From positions 13,196,501-13,260,500 of the forward strand of contig NC_135367.1 in the NCBI RefSeq assembly GCF_051622035.1: 64,000 nucleotides of DNA. Direction: 5' to 3'. The translations under genes and the position numbers were made by a program. Below the pieces are notes generated by a model. That model was given only the letters and a program-made list of their open reading frames with translations. It ran no database searches and was not told the DNA's origin. Source of the stretch: Arctopsyche grandis (Eukaryota; Arthropoda; Insecta; Trichoptera; Hydropsychidae). Positions 62,001 through 64,000 of this stretch are shown in pieces (position 1 is the stretch's first letter; the number at the start of each line of letters is the position of its first letter).

Positions 62001-64000
62001 TATCTATATCCTTCTTGAACAGTAACAAATCTTTCACTGAAATATTCTTAGGCTGCACTGATGTCAAATCGTCGAAGCTTTTGGTAGGTCTAAGATTCCG
62101 AAGAGTAGCATTCAACAAATTTTTCTTCAGTTTACAAATATCTATCGTTGGTCTGCTTATTATTTCGTTGTGACTTAAGGCAGAAAATTGATAATTTTTA
62201 GGAAACGACAAATATTCAACGACAGGTAGACTGGATTCTTTTGGTGGCAAGTCGTTTTTAAATTTCTTCTTTAATTTATCAGAAGATACAATTGAATGTT
62301 TGCTATCGGAAGTGAATGAAGTGTCTTCGCTGTCTAAATCTGTGAAGTCCATGTCAATGTGCGTTAAAACCATAAAATCGGTGACAGATTTAGATTTCAA
62401 TTTTATTTTTTCAGTCAACGCACCAATTTCAATCCTTTTCTTCCATATTTCATCTTCGGTTTCTGATCCAGAACTGCTCTGCCTGACCAATTGTGAATCG
62501 TTAAGTTCATCTGCTTTAGTGTTCATAGAATCGGTGGGTAAATAGCTGGAATCTTGCAAGGAATCGTAGTCTTGGCCAGTGTTTATGTATTTCGTTTGAA
62601 ATATAGGATGAACTTCACTAGTCTCATCGTAAGTATTTTCTAATTTTGCTAACCTAAAGTCGAGAGTAGGATAAAAATCCTGTTTAATGGTGCTTTGTAT
62701 ATCACTTGATTCAGGTACTTTTTGTGGAGAGTTAACTTGATCTAACGTATTGGTGTTTTTGGAAGCATTAGACGCAGAATTACTATTATTAATAAGCATT
62801 AAATTAGAAGTTTGATTATTCACATTATTATCTGAATATTCTAAAATAATATCGTTGTATGAAGGGCAAAGAGCATCCTTGTCACACGACACAGTATTAT
62901 TTGACACATCCCGAGAAGGACTCGTCTGATGACTTGACTCCGAACTGGAAGTCTTCTCTGAGCTCAGCATGTTGTCGAGGTCACTTATTACATCACTAAC
63001 TGTCTTAATATAGGACATATCCTCTTGAGATGTCACAGGTAAATCTTGAAGCCAAGGTGCAACTTCACAATTATACGGATTAATAACACATGCATCATCA
63101 GATGTACTTTTCCCCAATGGTGTATCAGTGTTTAACAAACGATCACTCTCATCTACAGTCTCCTTCCGATCGATTTCCACTATATTTTTATCGCATACTG
63201 ATTCAAGAGAACCATGTAAATTGGTTAAGCTATCAGATTTTACTTTATCTGCATAACTTTCTATGAGAGCTTCTGTCGAACCATTCAATTCCATTGTAGA
63301 TATAGATTCCGTATCATACTTATTACTTATTCCAGAGTCACCGTAAGAACATTCTGGTAAATTCAATGTATTTTTAGTGACCTCTGATTCTTCTACAGTT
63401 GTAATCGTCTGTCCATTATCTACTTTTGGAATGGTGTTCGGTTTCATAACTTGCCATCTAGCTTCAAAATCATCCAAAGACTTTTCTACATGATGTCGCT
63501 TTTCAAAAGGGTCGAAATAATTAGAATAAATCTGATGCAATAATGAAAGTATTCGTTCTGATGTTATTCGGTCTGCAGAATTATATTGCCAACATGACTG
63601 CATAATTTGATAACTAAAAATAAGCACATACACATAAATTTTACAATTAATTTAAGTAATATTATATTCTAAAAAAATAATATCAGTATTTACATATATG
63701 AAAAGTAATCAGGGACAAGATGTGGTTGTGGAAGTCTTATTCCATTTTGGCACAAAACATTTGATATGACTTGCTCGTTATTTAACATATCATATGGTAA
63801 CGCTCCCCAAGAGCAGGATTCCCAAAGAAAAATACCAAAAGACCACACATTTCCTTCTTTTGTAATCTAATAAAAATTAAATAAACACATTAAAATTGTA
63901 TTCCACACATTATATTATATACAAAAAAAAAATAATAATAATACCGGTTGTTGTACACATTCAGGTGCTAGCCATCGTAGCGGTATAAATTTGTCACTGG
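53064..64000 (-). CDS. Lemur-tail kinase (LMTK/AATYK) type protein, C-terminal 2,558 residues
   Basis: Reverse-strand exons: 63945-64000 (cut by window end), 63694-63866, 60514-63613, 60124-60436, 59815-60049, 57741-59725, 57506-57663, 55628-55813, 55026-55046, 54536-54656, 54365-54463, 53064-54295. All phases join. The kinase end shows FIPLRWLAPECVQ, GNVWSFGIFLWESCSWGALPY and CWQYNSADRIT; Asn replaces the usual Asp of the DVWSFG block, as I recall for LMTKs. Directly after it comes FEARWQVMKPNTIP, the post-kinase signature of this family. The rest is a huge low-complexity acidic Ser/Asn/Asp tail, then conserved-looking islands: SSSGEFTWK (57,510), ADASADEEEVDFIPSSWDYL (55,700) and KKVAFKKQKYHCVYEYPREV (54,640), the last containing a K-V-x-F PP1-docking-type motif. 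Family members are membrane-anchored kinases in vesicle traffic and neurons. The transmembrane and N-lobe exons lie beyond the window. Confidence 0.9.
55026..55046 (-). CDS. 21-nt in-frame microexon of the LMTK-type gene
   Basis: Reverse strand: acceptor ACATTGTAG, seven codons EEESSNS, donor GTGAGT. Phase 0 on both sides, so it can be skipped or included without a frameshift between the exons at 55628-55813 and 54536-54656. Upstream of the acceptor is a GCTGCTAC stretch, i.e. UGC words near the 3' splice site. Confidence 0.65.
56137..56965. mobile_element. Probable DNA-transposon remnant in an LMTK intron
   Basis: Ends GGGAACCCGGGGCAT (left) and GGGGACCTGGGGCAT (right, reverse strand) match at 13 of 15 bases. 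The interior includes a 77-codon frame (56,408-56,641, with KLGISPPIAKIDKALH) and an inner palindrome GTGCCCCGGCCCTGGGGCAC at ~56,753. No transposase motif is recognisable. The surrounding intron (55,814-57,114) is otherwise AT-rich. Confidence 0.45.
57115..57174 (-). CDS. Possible 60-nt cassette exon with a GC donor (LMTK-type gene)
   Basis: Reverse strand: acceptor ATTATAG, 20 open codons (KGDTEESIVLSASLCTSANL), then CTG|GCAAGT, a good match to the GC-AG donor consensus. Phase 0 on both sides fits between 57506 and 55813. It would extend the chain to 2,578 residues. No homology is recognised and the exon could be chance. Confidence 0.35.

Overview
The window is nuclear DNA from an insect. 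The coding exons carry insect-style introns, the middle holds three members of the yellow / major royal jelly protein family, and the AT-rich non-coding DNA is full of tRNA-derived SINEs, RTE-type LINE tails, hAT-type MITEs, microsatellites and a very frequent TACATATGTA-type palindrome. I cannot name the order or species from the sequence.

Layout. (1) 1-38.4 kb, + strand: the 3' part of the atypical protein kinase C gene (aPKC). Exons run from 24,736 to 38,077 and encode the end of the PB1 region, the pseudosubstrate, the C1 zinc finger, the kinase domain and the C-terminal tail. The PB1-coding and first exons were not found, so 1-24,735 is most simply read as a very long upstream intron. 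It contains a textbook recursive splice site at 3,328/3,329. (2) 42.1-50.1 kb: three yellow-family genes, orientations +, -, +. The second and third look like a divergent yellow-g/yellow-g2 type pair, with a dead RTE LINE between them. (3) 53.1-64 kb, - strand: a very large lemur-tail kinase (LMTK/AATYK) type gene. The window holds the end of the kinase domain and a long acidic, Ser/Asn-rich tail; the gene continues beyond position 64,000. All 12 exons I join keep one reading frame (2,558 residues in the window).

The most interesting signals are in aPKC. It has two phase-compatible, mutually exclusive versions of the exon that carries the turn motif. The stop codon is a UGA-C that is followed in frame, across an intron, by 66 further sense codons, which is a candidate readthrough extension. 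Other points are a ~400-bp long inverted repeat in an aPKC intron that would fold into a long hairpin RNA, a perfect 35-bp hairpin with a 6-nt loop, a 21-nt in-frame microexon in the LMTK gene, and a dispersed element that carries a ~25-bp minisatellite, one copy of which lies inside a yellow-family intron.

How the genes relate: aPKC is a cell-polarity kinase, the yellow-family proteins are secreted (eggshell or cuticle-type roles in the family), and LMTK is a membrane-associated kinase scaffold. Nothing in the sequence suggests that they form one pathway. They are ordinary neighbours separated by repeat-rich DNA.
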